Positions 10,663-21,060 of a DNA stretch of 64,000 nucleotides are shown here, one piece after another. The notes beneath the pieces were generated by a model, which ran no database searches, was not told where the DNA came from, and saw only the letters and a list, made by a program, of their open reading frames with translations. Position 1 is the stretch's first letter. Each line of letters begins with the position of its first letter. The position numbers and the translations under genes are program-made. The DNA comes from Epiperipatus broadwayi (Eukaryota; Onychophora; Udeonychophora; Euonychophora; Peripatidae), in assembly GCA_028023455.1 (NCBI GenBank), contig JAQFVV010000151.1, positions 3,033,097 through 3,097,096 on the forward strand. The letters run 5' to 3'.

Positions 10663-11480
10663 ATATATTCGAGGGGGTATGCAAAACTAACCAGCGCATT
10701 GTAGTACATGCTTCCTCTGCTAATTGCCTCATGCGGGACCTCCTTGCATCAATCTGCCAACCGTCATCATTGAGTGAAGTCATACTGCCATGTAGTAAAT
10801 GTTTTTGTTAAGTGTGTCTCACTTATTTGTCGATTTTATAATGGTTGAAAAGTTGGAATATGAAATTCTGTTTTCTGCTAGGGAAATCAGCAGAGAAAAC
10901 AATTGTAATGCTTGAAATAGTTTACAAGCAAGCTCCTCTAGAGAAAACACAAATTTACAAGTAGTTTCATGGAAGTATCAAATTCACCACAACTCAAAAA
11001 AGCATGGCAAGTGAAGTCCAATGTGAAGATAATGCGGAATCTTTTTGATTGGCATTGTTCACTCAGAAGTCTGTCATAGTGATCAGGCATTTTACTTACA
11101 AGTTCCAAAACATTTCCATGATAAAACAAAATGGCAAATTAGGAAGTGCAAGCTTCATGATAACGCACCAGTGCACAAAGTCTTGAATGTGAAACAATTT
11201 TTAATTAAAAGCGGCATGACCGGCTTATCCAATAGCCATATTCGCTTGATCTCAACGTCCATGTAACTTTTTATTTCTTAGAATGATAAAAATGCTTTGA
11301 AAAAAGTTTTCCGGACTTGCAAGAGTTTCAGGACTACTTCGAAAAGTGGAAAACACATTTAGACCAATGCATTGCATCAAATGGACAGTACTTTGAAAGT
11401 GATTCAATTTCTAACACCTAAAAATGAATACAATTTTTTATTACAAAATTCCGGAGTTTTTTTTTAGTCACCCCATATAG
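10663..11480 (+). pseudogene. Internally deleted mariner transposon
   Basis: N-terminal helix-turn-helix part of a mariner transposase (EKTQIYKWFHGS-like after correcting one stop, near 10919-10965). Then the C-terminal catalytic part: LHDNAPVHKVLNVKQFL (about 11152-11210), a collapsed YSPDL region, a decayed F..YFEKWK phrase (about 11325-11350) and C-terminal NGQYFESDS. Ends resemble terminal inverted repeats: CGAGGGGGTATGCAAAAC (10670) and AGTCACCCCATATA (11466, inverted). Several stops and frameshifts; the middle third is missing. Confidence 0.75.
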
Positions 11481-11704
11481 TTTAGATAATATGTGTTACG
11501 TATTCATATATATTCATAGTTGGAATGTAAGATTTTGTGAAAAATAAATTATTGCATTGTAAAAAATGTTCGAAGAAAGGAGAATTTAATTGTTTATTTA
11601 AAGGGTTTTAGAATTATAAAGTAGTGTAAGATGGATAAATTTGTTTATGAAGATTGAAATGAAGAATATGTACACATATACATAGCATCCACTTGTAAAC
11701 AAGT

Positions 11705-12010
11705 ATGGACATTCCAAATCCAAGGTTGAAAAAAAAAACTGCTCTAGATGAGTTTTGCAATGTTTATACAAAGCAATCCATGAAACATAAATACATCTAC
11801 ATAGAGAACATGCTTGTCCATTTTTCTGTTTACTTGATATATACGAGGGGTGACAATTTAATTCCCGGAATGGCCATGTGGAGCAGAATATGGGAAAATT
11901 TAGATTGGGGAATGTAAAATTAAGTAGCTAACAAGTTTCTCTTGGTATAATTGCTGAGAGATTCTTGACTTCGTTTAAGAAGAAACTACAGTACATCACA
12001 TCACACGAAT
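11705..12010 (+). mobile_element. LINE 3' end fragment
   Basis: GGAGCAGAATATGGGAAAA through GAGAGATTCTTGACTTCG.. to CATCACATCACAC is the same 3' tail found inverted at 49.45-49.56k and 55.79-56.19k. The simple (CATCA)-type tail suits a CR1/L2-like LINE. The part before 11840 carries the low-copy repeat also seen at 9.03k and 36.2k. Confidence 0.55.
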
Positions 12011-12078
12011 ATTCAGATATGAACAAGTTTAAACTAATACATGTGTAAATTTTAAGCTGATATAGATAGTTGTTACTG

Positions 12079-13163
12079 TGTTTCCCTGAAAATAAAAACC
12101 AGATCCAAAAGACACCATAGGGCTTATTTTCAGAGGAAGTTTTATTTTTTCATGCACAAAAATCTACATTTATTCAAGTACAAAAATGTACATTTTTTCA
12201 AGTACTGTACTTTTCTTTACCAAAAGCTGTAAAATTCTTACCCCCAGGAGCCCCCTTCATTTCTTTCTTGTACTTCCTAGAATAGCATTTTGCACTCGTC
12301 TTGCAATCAGAATATTATTCCCTTTAAATTTATCACTAAATCAAGTGTTAATTGAAGACTTGCAAACAGAAGTGGTAACAAAAATGATAACTGTTAAGAA
12401 TGGTTTGTTCACAAAAAAGCAACAGAAAAATGCAACAACAAAAATGCAGAAAATGTTTCTGGATTTCACACATGCATACTAATTATGTCCATTATAACAT
12501 GGCGTATTGAATTATGATGATTCACATACGACACAACTACATATCCATTATCAAATGCAACACATTGTAAACATTTTTCAAATTACTTATAATAGCCCTA
12601 CTTAGGTATTCTTTTTAAAAACTTTTGGAGAAAGATTGATGATTTAACTTAAACTAAACTTTGATTATTAAAATCACTTCCATTATTTTCCTAAAAAATT
12701 TTAGGAGGAAGAAAAAGTGTTTAAGAAATCAAACTAATTATTATTTTTATCTTGAATATTTAAAAGCTACCATGATGAAACTCTAAAACTAAATCAAGCA
12801 TTCTAAATCTAAGTATTAAATATAAATAAAATAAGTGCCTAAAAATATATAAATGAAATTATAAATTGTCCATTATACTGATTTGTGATAGAATTGTTTC
12901 TCTGTACAGCTAGAATTGTTTGTCGAAAATTGTTCATGAAAAAATGCACAAGAATCATATAATTTATATTACCAGTTATTTAAAGTATTAATGTCAATAA
13001 TATTGTTTATTTATGCATTCACAACTTTTATAATTGAATACATCCATGGACCATCTATATGGCTGATGATCTTAACTATGGCTTATATGAATAGGATTTA
13101 TAAGCATTCTGAAAAATCATGCTAGGACTAACTTTCTGCTTAGGTCTTATTTTCAGAGAAACA
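12079..13163. mobile_element. DNA transposon with TIRs, no intact transposase
   Basis: Ends TGTTTCCCTGAAAATAA (12079) and its near complement TTATTTTCAGAGAAACA (13147-13163). A subterminal GGGCTTATTTTCAGAGGAAG near 12121 repeats the same core. The interior has no recognisable transposase phrase. Superfamily not assigned. It abuts the mariner fragment downstream. Confidence 0.55.
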
Positions 13164-13214
13164 AGGTGATTAGCTATTGAGAACATAATAAATATCCGTC
13201 TGGCTGCTTTGATG

Positions 13215-13900
13215 CGAAAATTTAATAATGTATTAATTTCAAATTTTGTGTAAAAGTCGACAAATGTCCTACTGAAACAATACAAATGTTGCAAGTGGCA
13301 TATGGTGAAGATGCTACGAAGAAATTGAGTGTGTTGGAGTGGCATAAAAAGTTCAGTGATGGGCGAGATGATGTGACGATACCAGAAGTGGATAGTCAAA
13401 AACGACTGATGTTAATATTAACAAAGTACGAGATGCAATATGGGATGACAGACAATTAAATGTGAGGTTGATAGCTGAAGAATTTCTTATTAATTTAGAA
13501 TCATTTAGACTAATTTTAAATAAAGAATTTTGGCCTGACAAGTTAATCATTCATCATGACATTGCACCCCAGTCGTAGTGTGCTCATTGAGAGAAACTTT
13601 GGCCAAACTAGGCCACCCCGCCTATTCACCTGACTTAGTTCTCTGTGATTTTTGATTATTTCCAAAATTAAAAACTGTGCTTTAATGCTGAAGATTTTCT
13701 ACTATAACTGATATCCATCAGAATGTAAGACAGCTGCTCAACGGTATTCCTGAAAATGAGCTCCAGGTGTGCTTCCGGAAATGGGAACACTATTTTAATC
13801 AATGAATAGACACAAGGGAACTGACTTTGAAGACAACAGTTCCCACTAGCATACACTTCCATGTATATTTTATAGTGTTGCATTCCGGAATTGTCACACT
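13215..13900 (+). pseudogene. Degenerate mariner transposase
   Basis: Conceptual translation shows INFKFCVKVDKCPTETIQML, then VAYGEDATKKLSVLEWHKKF and SDGRDDV (N-terminal mariner domain, about 13229-13375). Next come IIHHDIAPQS with the catalytic Asp (about 13546-13580), a damaged HPAYSPDL-like stretch (about 13617) and a C-terminal phrase ENELQVCFRKWEHYF. A large part between the HTH and the second catalytic Asp is deleted, and several stops are present. Confidence 0.8.
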
Positions 13901-14340
13901 TGCATAACATAGGGTTATGGAATTTGTAGCAAAACTATTAAAATGGAAGCTATCTAAATGAAGGTAGAAAAGAATTATATTTTGACTAACAGAAAATATC
14001 TATTTCAAGATGTAATATGCCTAATAGATTCAACACAAGATATAATTCATAATCTATAATAACTCCATGTTCATGTACATATTTTATACTATCCATAAAA
14101 ATTTGTTTAAAAACTGATTAGCAAGATAAGTGTTATTGCAAAGTTCAAGAGAACGGCTATTAAAATAAATAATATTAATAGTTTATAGAATGTGCATATG
14201 ATTTTAAAATACTAAGGAACTTCAAAGGATTAGGATATAAATGAAATCAATAATAAGATAACTAATTGGTCAAAAATAGTTGGTATAAAAAAGCAAATTT
14301 TCAATCGAAATAAAGAAAAGAAGGAATATACAAAAATTTA
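13901..14340. other. ISOC2 intron 1 sequence, nothing recognised
   Basis: AT-rich, no repeat or coding signal seen. Confidence 0.4.
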
Positions 14341-14449
14341 AAAACTAAAACAGTCAAAACTCACTATACATATTGCCACACACAGCAAGCTAGAGTAATC
14401 AATGGATGCCAGAAGGCTTGTGCATAAAATCCCCATCTAGTGCCTACTC

Positions 14450-14508
14450 ATCCAATATCCCCAGACTAGTTTCTGGCTTGTGGCCTTCGTCATTGAGGAG
14501 TCTTGGAT
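14450..14508 (-). ncRNA. Hammerhead motif, core base lost
   Basis: Minus-strand arm with stem I, stem II (GGC/GCC) and GAAAC-TA-GTC intact, but the box reads ATGACGA instead of CUGANGA. C3 is replaced by A, so self-cleavage is not expected. Confidence 0.55.
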
Positions 14509-14837
14509 CTGAGAGCACTGCACCTAGATCTTAGGATCTAATGCAACCCTCCAGCTGCCACTTTTTATCTCCATTTAACGACAAAACTATGAGTCTTAAA
14601 CTGAAAACACCTTAATATTTTCAATCCAAGCCCATAAGCTTATATAGTCATATGGGTCTGAACTCAGTTCAGCACCCATACATTTTGGCGTCTTTGGTTC
14701 TTTAATAACCATAGCCACCACTATCCTATTAGGCAGGATTGGTTTTAAGCCAATAAACATCACATGATCACCACTTATGCTTGTGTATAACTGTTGTTAA
14801 AACAAGCAAAACTCGCTATACGTATTGCCACACACAG

Positions 14838-14896
14838 ATCCAAAGCTCCTCACTGATGAAGGCCACTAGCCAGAAACTAGTCTGGGGATATTGGAT
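14838..14896 (+). ncRNA. Type I hammerhead ribozyme motif, intact
   Basis: Best example in the window. Distal stem I ATCCAA/TTGGAT (6 bp), internal loop, proximal stem I TCCTCA/TGGGGA (6 bp with one G-U), CTGATGA at 14853-14859, stem II GGC/GCC with loop CACTA, GAAAC-TA-GTC at 14873-14882. Predicted cleavage after 14882. Same strand as ISOC2, 348 bp upstream of its exon 2. Confidence 0.8.
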
Positions 14897-15230
14897 GAGT
14901 AGGCACTAGATGGGGATTTTATGCACAAGCCTTCTGGTATCCATTGATTACTCTAGCTTGCTGTGTGTGGCAATATGTATAGTGAGTTTTGCCTGTTTTA
15001 ACAAGTTATACACAAGCATAAGAAGTGGTGGTCATATGATGTTTATTAATTGTAAAAACTATTTACATTTTTGGGGAAATAAAGTTTTTCACCTTTCATT
15101 AATTTAAAATGTTGAGCAAATCATTTAAATAAAATCAATGCAAAACTAACTTATATAAAGGAATTTCTTCAAATGTATTCCTAATTATAATTTAACTTTG
15201 GGTTTTTAATATTAACCTTTCTTATTTTAG

Positions 15231-15471
15231 GATTAGGTAAAACTGTGCCAGAACTGGATGTAACAAATATAAAAGTCTTTCCTAAGACAAAATTTTCAAT
15301 GGTTCTACCAGAAATAGAAGAACACATGAAAGGTGTTCCAGTAAAATCGATTATTCTCTGTGGAATTGAAACCCAAGTATGTATCCAACAAACTGTCTTA
15401 GATCTTCTAGAAAAGAATTATGATGTCCATGTTATAGTTGATGCTTGTTCGTCTAGAAATTTAGTTGACCG
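15231..15471 (+). CDS. ISOC2: ISOC2-like isochorismatase-domain protein, exon 2 of 3
   Basis: Codes residues 62-142. The acceptor is a T-rich tract plus TTTTAG ending at 15230; the donor is CCG|GTAATT at 15472. Seen: [12 protein letters not shown], in which Lys82 is the expected catalytic lysine, and [18 protein letters not shown], in which Cys112 is the expected nucleophile (Gln110 where many relatives have His). Joined to exon 1 by a GGA codon split one/two, and to exon 3 by a split Arg codon. Confidence 0.92.
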
Positions 15472-15550
15472 GTAATTTATTTTTTAAACAGATATTTGTA
15501 TTCCTTATTCTATATGAATGTATAAACTAATTTTTGTGTTTTCTTTGCAG

Positions 15551-15716
15551 TATGTATGCTTTTGAAAGGATCCGTGAAGCAGGTGCCCACCTAACGACTA
15601 GTGAAAGTATGTTACTTAGTCTTGTTGGCGATGCTTCACATCCCAAATTTAAGGAAATTCAAAGATTGATTCGAGAACCAGTCCCAGATACTGAACTTCT
15701 GAATCCACGATTATGA
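15551..15716 (+). CDS. ISOC2: ISOC2-like isochorismatase-domain protein, exon 3 of 3
   Basis: C-terminal 54 residues. Acceptor TTCTTTGCAG ends at 15550; the intron is only 79 bp (15472-15550). Seen: RMYAFERIREAGAHLTTSES and ASHPKFKEIQRLIREPVPD, the usual ISOC1/2 ending. The stop is TGA at 15714-15716. The three exons sum to 591 nt with no frame break (196 aa), close to the length of animal ISOC2, so the gene looks intact. Confidence 0.92.
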
Positions 15717-15833
15717 AACTAGTCAAAAATACCAAAGAATTCCAAATTAAAATTGCCATTTTTAAATGATGATCTACTAAGAAAATGTGAGAATAACAAA
15801 AGTATTATTTTATGTTAAGCTTTATTATAAAAT

Positions 15834-15839
15834 AATAAA
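15834..15839 (+). terminator. Candidate polyadenylation signal of ISOC2
   Basis: AATAAA 118 nt after the stop codon, followed by T-rich sequence. The repeat element starting at about 15905 lies beyond it. Confidence 0.45.
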
Positions 15840-15904
15840 TATTACTTTTAGGTATTTATTTTGACGTAATAACTTGTATATTAGTTAAAATATATAACCT
15901 ATTA

Positions 15905-16265
15905 AATTAATGAATAACATTTTTCTGTAGTGTACTTTTCATTACACCACTCACCCAAGATAGGGACTGGTTTCTATCTGCTTATAATGCCTTGCGGAGG
16001 GTGCAATCATAAACATATGACCAAAGACTTGTGAAAAAGATATATGATCCCCAAGATACATATTTTGTGCTGAATTAGTTCTCATCAGTTGGCCCAGATG
16101 TGTAAGAGATTCTGATCTGAGCCAACTGACGACTGCTGGTTCAGTACATAATATGCATGATCTGGGCCAACTAATGAGTACTGGTTCAGCATGAAATGTG
16201 CATCTTGGGAATCATATAACTTTTTTGCGTCTTTGGTCATGTGTTTATGATTGCATCCTCCATAT
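15905..16265. mobile_element. Second hammerhead-bearing inverted-repeat family, copy 2
   Basis: Same family as 8048-8428 (ACCCAAGATAGGGACTGGTT, GTGCAATCATAAACAT, CATGTGTTTATGATTGCA), with an extra hammerhead unit in the middle and the right end truncated near 16262. Three hammerhead-like units: minus (box 16088-16082), plus (box CTGACGA near 16127) and plus (box 16171-16177). Confidence 0.7.
16158..16214 (+). ncRNA. Hammerhead motif with long stem II, core mutated
   Basis: Shows the full stem II of this family, GTACTG-GTT-CAGCAT, then GAAATGTGCATC (stem III ATG/CAT) and stem I CCAA/TTGG with distal TGAT/ATCA. The box is CTAATGA, so invariant G5 is lost and cleavage is not expected. It explains the shorter units at 8.2k. 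Confidence 0.55.
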
Positions 16266-17280
16266 ATGTGACATCATAAAATCCAATTATTACTTTATAA
16301 ATGTAGCAACTCTCAAAAAAAAAAACTGATCTATATCTATTCAAAATCTGATTTCAGTACCATAATTCTGCCAAAAAAAAGTATGAAGTAAAAATTTAGA
16401 AGCTTTCTGAATTTTAATTCATAAATTTCCATATATTGTGAATCGTATCTGTCAATGCTCTCGGCATGCACACAATCGTGTTATTATCGAAAGCGTTTTA
16501 CTTGGGATTTCATGAATTATTAAATAAATAAAAAATTGTTTCAATTGACTCTACTGTGAAAGATTAATCGTGATGGCAATTTGGTAAAGTTTAAGGGAAT
16601 TCATGAAATACTTTATATGAAAAATGTAAATAATTGATTTAACATGGAAAGGAAAATTTTATTACATATGAATACAGTCTTTTTCACAACATTAACTTTT
16701 TTTTTTGATAGTTACTTTTATTGACATCTCAGTGCATATAATTTTAAATAGTGTCAAATATATATATATACGTATACTTGTAATATTACTACCAACACAT
16801 ATGCTTCCAAGAGCAGTTAATTTCAGCCTATTCTAGAATCATCTATTGTAAGCTTGCGTAAACAATACCAAATGGTGTAGAGGTATAAAATCTTCTTCTC
16901 CAGGTCAATCAGTTTTTGGATTTTGCCTTGAGGACAAGGATTCAAAGTTGGAGCTTATGCATTTATAAGTCACTTTTCTTTTTGTAAATTTCAGATTGTT
17001 AAGTGAGTAATATAAAGGCATAAATGTGATATGCATTACTTCTAGCTTTGAATCTTAGTCCTTACAGATGAAGGCAAAAGTCAGAAAACAATCAGTCTGG
17101 AGGTAGGAATTTATAGCAATTACTCTGAATTACAAGTATCAAATTAATTCGATCCACATCTTTGAAACCATCCACTTTATATATAGTACTGACTATTATT
17201 AATCATTTATTAAACTAGAGATTATCTCTAGCACAGACATAAACTTCAAAACTCAATTAAAGATTAATATATCTGATTTT
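16266..17280. other. Intergenic sequence, weak foldback scrap
   Basis: Mostly AT-rich with nothing recognised. Near 17045-17110, CTTACAGATGAAGGC..CAGTCTGGAGG looks like a very old right arm of the foldback family. Confidence 0.35.
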
Positions 17281-17299
17281 TAAAATTAAACATACAAAC

Positions 17300-17352
17300 A
17301 CATGGACCAACTAATGAGTGCAGGTTCGCACAAAATGCATCTTGGGTGTCAT
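17300..17352 (+). repeat. Scrap of the second hammerhead family
   Basis: ACCAACTAATGAGTGCAGG followed by TTCGCACAAAATGCATCTTG is the hammerhead arm of the 8.2k family. Box G5 and G12 are mutated, so it is dead. Confidence 0.55.
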
Positions 17353-17813
17353 TTGTCTTTTATTGTATCTTTTTTCTATATGAATTTAAACGAATATGTG
17401 GTAATATTAAAATTATTTAAGACATTTAGAATTTTATCACACTATATCATTGATTACTCAGGCGTATAGTAGATAAATGAAAACTATAGGATAAAAATAA
17501 CATATATACGTTAAAAACGTATACATGTATATGTTGAAAACATGTACATATATAATTTATAAGCATTCTACTGAAACTTTAGACCAAATGCCTTGGATAT
17601 GGTGGACATATTATATATATTTAGTACTAGAGCTAATTTAAGCTTCTTATTCTTTATTGGGATATTTTTCCGTTATTGTAAATTGTTGGATTTTTATTTT
17701 TAAGAACTTTTTTTTTTTGACCAATAAAAGAATTTTATTTATATTTCATTTATTTTTATTGGATTTTAATTTTCAAGAAATATTAATAAATATGAAATTA
17801 TTAGTGGAAAATC

Positions 17814-17945
17814 CTGCACGGTTTGGCGTAGTTGGTAAAGCAGAGTGTCTGACTTGAGATGGGAAGTCCCAGGATCGATTCTGTTACTCGAGCTTCTTAC
17901 GAACTCACGAGCATTGAAGCCATAAGCTTTTTTTTTTTGTTAGTG
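17814..17945 (+). mobile_element. tRNA-derived SINE-like sequence
   Basis: TTTGGCGTAGTTGG fits a pol III A box and GGATCGATTC a B box about 50 bp later, as in tRNA-headed SINEs. A T-run follows near 17930. Flanking bases do not pair as an acceptor stem, so it is not a functional tRNA gene. Confidence 0.45.
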
Positions 17946-18154
17946 AAAAAAGTTTTCAAGTGAAACACAAGCTTTTTGATCTTGGCATCGTTATTGTTTT
18001 AGTAGTAGCATGATTGACCAACAATTTTGAATTTAATAAAGCGGGAAAATCACATAACATTTGTAATAAAGAAAATATTTCGAGAGATTGTTGGAAGTTA
18101 ATTTTTATTATTAAAAATGCATTGTACAGGCTTAAACCTGCATTTATATATGTA

Positions 18155-18342
18155 ATTAATGCAGGGTTTGAACTCAGACTTTCACACGACCCACCACTCT
18201 GTGCCATCGCATATTGCTGACCCACCTGATTATTTATCTTTTCAACATGTGTGTGATCAGGTGGGTCAGCAATATGAGATGGCACTGAGAGTGGTGGGTC
18301 GTGAGAAAGTCTAAGTTCAAACCCCGCATTTATTATTAAAAA
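18155..18342. repeat. Inverted-repeat (MITE-like) element
   Basis: Arms of about 75 bp: ATTAATGCAGGGTTTGAACT (18152) ... CTGACCCACCTGAT, and the complement from ATCAGGTGGGTCAGCAATAT (18258) to AAACCCCGCATTTATTA (18318). Few mismatches, so relatively young. Open frames read through both arms on opposite strands and carry the same peptide, which is a repeat artefact. Confidence 0.8.
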
Positions 18343-18789
18343 TGGGAAAAAAAATCTACGTACATAATAAACAATGGAAATACACACGACATTATCTATA
18401 GTATTAAACCTTAAATAAATCTTGAAAATAATCAACAACTACTATAGCTAACTTATGGAAATATATTCGTTGTGAAAGTAGTTACTTCCCACGATTATAA
18501 TGTATATAAGGGCTTAAACAAATGATATTGATGTTTTACGTTCTTGTTGTTTACATTATTTTTCTCTTTATTAGTTAAAATGTTTAAAGTTGTCATTTTT
18601 AAATTCAATTTCAATTAGTTTTTCTGAAAAAAAAAATCAACTGATTTTAGAAGGTAAATATTTATTGATTTGTGAGATATCTTTATATGTTTATGGATAT
18701 AATTATAGCTATTTTGTAACAATAGGCCTATGTGTTTGAAAAGAAAGGTTTTAGTAAATATTTTATCAGTTCTTGTGGATCTGAAATTT

Positions 18790-19225
18790 GGATGCTTCAC
18801 AAAAAGGCAAGACAGACTTCAAACCACTGAAGTAAGATTAGCTGGATATTAGGAGTAACAAGAAGGAATTGAAACAAAATACGTGGGTGAGAGAACAAAC
18901 AGATATTATTGACATCATTGAAAGAATTAAGAGTGAAGTGGAGAGGCTGGACATATTGTTAGAAGAGATGACAATAAATAGACAGTTGAAATACTTAAAC
19001 CGGATCTCAAGAGATTATAAAAGACCTAGAAAGAGACCACAAGTGAGATGGATTGATGAAATAAAGGAAGTTTGTTGGTATGATGTGGAGAAGGGATGTT
19101 AGAGATGCGTGAAACTGGATTAAACTTGGAGAGACCTTCATCCTGCAAAGGATCGTTAATGGTTGAAAATGATTAAACTTGGAGAGACCTTCATCCTGCA
19201 ATGGATCATTAATGGTTGAAAATGA
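18790..19225 (+). mobile_element. RTE-type LINE 3' fragment
   Basis: Broken reading of the LINE C-terminus: GERTNRYY-like, KPRKRPQVRWIDEIKE (about 19021-19070) and NLERPSSC near 19121, colinear with the better-preserved copy at 34.65-35.40k. Ends with a duplicated tail (AACTTGGAGAGACCTTCATC twice). Confidence 0.65.
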
Positions 19226-19740
19226 TGATTTTGTAATAAAGAACAGAAATATCTAGCTACCAATGCAGCAAACTACACAGAGCACATTTAATAAATCAGT
19301 CGTTACTTGATGGAATTCTCATCATTCTATCCATAATTATCTCATACTGTACTAACTTAAAGTGCTATATAAATTTATAAATGCAATTTTTTTTTAATAC
19401 TGTTTAAGATTTTTATATCGTCAAATGGTAAATCATGCAGGAAATTGGGATATTTCATCATCGGAAGTGACCATTTTGAGTTTAAATTCAGAAAGCATTA
19501 GCATTTGAGTTCATTGTCTATCACTGCACCAATAAAATTTTTTAATAAAGTTTATTTTTGATAATAAATGGGAATATTTAGCAGCGATATTAAAGAGTAA
19601 CAATACATAATAAATAAAATAAAATCATACATCACGTGACTTAATTTGATAAGCTTGTAATTATAAATTAAAATAAAGAGTGTGCTAATAGTTCTAACAA
19701 GTTTTATCGATAAATGCCACAAGAGAAAGCACTTAAAATC

Positions 19741-19807
19741 TCTATCTAGAAATTATCCCCAGACCAGTTTCTAGCCATTAGCTTTCCTCAGTGAGGTGCT
19801 AGGATCT
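19741..19807 (-). ncRNA. Type I hammerhead ribozyme motif, family B
   Basis: Minus strand: CTGAGGA box (N7 = G is allowed), stem II AGC/GCT with loop TAATG, GAAAC-TG-GTC, proximal stem I CCTCA/TGGGG, distal CTAG/CTAG. All core nucleotides present. Predicted cleavage between 19762 and 19761. Confidence 0.7.
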
Positions 19808-19814
19808 AGTATCT

Positions 19815-19945
19815 GAAATATCCTAGCGCTTCACTGAGGAATGCCAGTAGCTAGAAACCAGTCCGAGGCTAGGGATAATTTCTAGATAGAGATTATCCTA
19901 GCACCTCACTGAGGAAAGCCAATAGCTAGAAGCCAGTCTGGGGAT
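19815..19945 (+). ncRNA. Two tandem hammerhead motifs, family B, damaged
   Basis: First unit: CTGAGGA (19834), stem II with one mismatch, GAAAC-CA-GTC. Second unit: CTGAGGA (19909), stem II AGC/GCT, but GAAGC in place of GAAAC, which changes A15.1. Spacing is 75 bp; the first keeps its core, the second is probably inactive. Confidence 0.5.
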
Positions 19946-20639
19946 AATTTCTAGATAGAGATTTTAAATGCTTTCTCTTGCATTTATCGATAAAGCTTGT
20001 TAGAGCTATTAGCACGCTTTTTATTTTATTAACAATACATGACTAATTAAAATCAACCTAATAATTAATAAAAAGGAATTGAAACTGATATTTGAAATAA
20101 AAAAATACATGATATTTTCTTAAAGATGTGGATAGTATTAAAAGTTAATTAAAAAAGTTGCTGGTCCATTTAAAAGTTTGGTTGTAGTAGTTTGAATCAC
20201 TAAAACACCAAACAAAGGAGCTATTGAATAGGTTAATAGAGAAAAACTTGTTCCTGGCAATTTAAGTTATATTTATGTAAAGTATGGCATAACTCAACCT
20301 AATGTGATAATTCATAATGCTCGGAAGCTACTCGTTAACTATGAATATGAACATGAGCACCATATGCTTTTATTTTTAAAAAGGGGAAACATTTTATTTT
20401 TCGCTGCAGATATGTGAATATGAATGTTCTTTAAATTCAAAAGTCTGTTTGCCCACTTAATATTGGTGTCTTTATAAATTCTGGGTATTACCATTGTTTT
20501 GGTCTTTATAAAAAAATGATCTTCATTCCAAATTGAATGGTTATTTTAATATTTGCCATTATTTTAATATCTTGGGCTTCTGGTATATTTGTTCATCTAC
20601 TTTTAGTCCCAATTTTGTTTAGTCTAGTCTTTTTTTATT

Positions 20640-21060
20640 AAACATGGTGTGTACCAGTGAAAATATGATCGGTTAACTTCTTGCAGCAACAGTTCAGAAT
20701 CAACATAGATTCTATCTAGTGACATTGGTTAACTATTCATAAAATTTTTAAGGTGCTAGCATGAATGCACCATGAGTTACAACAAAGAATGCAACCCATA
20801 TGTTTTTTTCATACTTTAACTCAAGATGAAATAATGTGCGGACATTAAATTTTGTTTTAAATTGGAGGAAAATTTGGTCTGAAAAGACACGAGTTGCAAG
20901 AACATTTTCAAATGTCAAGATTTTGTGATGCCAGGAAGATCATTGCGGATGATCCACAAAGTATGAAACATTAACATATTTCATGTCATAACTTGTCGTC
21001 CAGATATCACTAGTATCATAAAATTTTTGTGATGAATAGTTGAACTGTTACTATGATGAT
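20640..21060 (+). mobile_element. Short mariner-derived element, copy 1
   Basis: Contains GTTAACTATTCATAAAATTT near the left and its rough complement AAAATTTTTGTGATGAATAG near the right (21026). A decayed stretch between matches the mariner N-terminal domain of the 41.1k copy. Very diverged. The preceding 20.05-20.64k holds nothing recognised. Confidence 0.45.

Larger units (their letters stand above)
14345..15045. mobile_element. Hammerhead-bearing foldback element, copy 3 (composite)
   Basis: Left arm (14350-14560), central extension in inverted sense (14560-14750), a second element start (AATAAACATCACATGATCAC, 14752), then a right arm (14838-15045). It looks like a truncated copy joined to or nested in another. 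Possible flanking duplication AATT(G)TAAAAACTA (about 14333-14345 and 15048-15061), one base different. Lies 185 bp before ISOC2 exon 2. Confidence 0.7.
19676..20022. mobile_element. Third hammerhead-bearing family (B), foldback copy
   Basis: Outer arms GTGCTAATAGTTCTAACAAG (19682) and the complement near 20002; inner arms share CTATCTAGAAATTATCCCCAG. Three hammerhead units, one on the minus strand (box 19791-19785) and two on the plus strand (boxes 19834-19840 and 19909-19915). The core blocks CAGTGAGG and CCCCAGAC-AGTTTCTAGC are homologous to the main family, but the ends differ. Confidence 0.75.

Noticed and set aside
13076-13550. Minus-strand open frames of 107 and 65 codons
   Set aside because: They are antisense shadows of the plus-strand mariner transposase remnant.
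17814-17890. Functional tRNA gene
   Set aside because: A and B box-like sequences are present but no acceptor or anticodon stems pair; a SINE head is more likely.
17956-18438. 160-codon minus-strand open frame
   Set aside because: It spans an inverted-repeat element; the same peptide appears on the other strand at 18014-18220.
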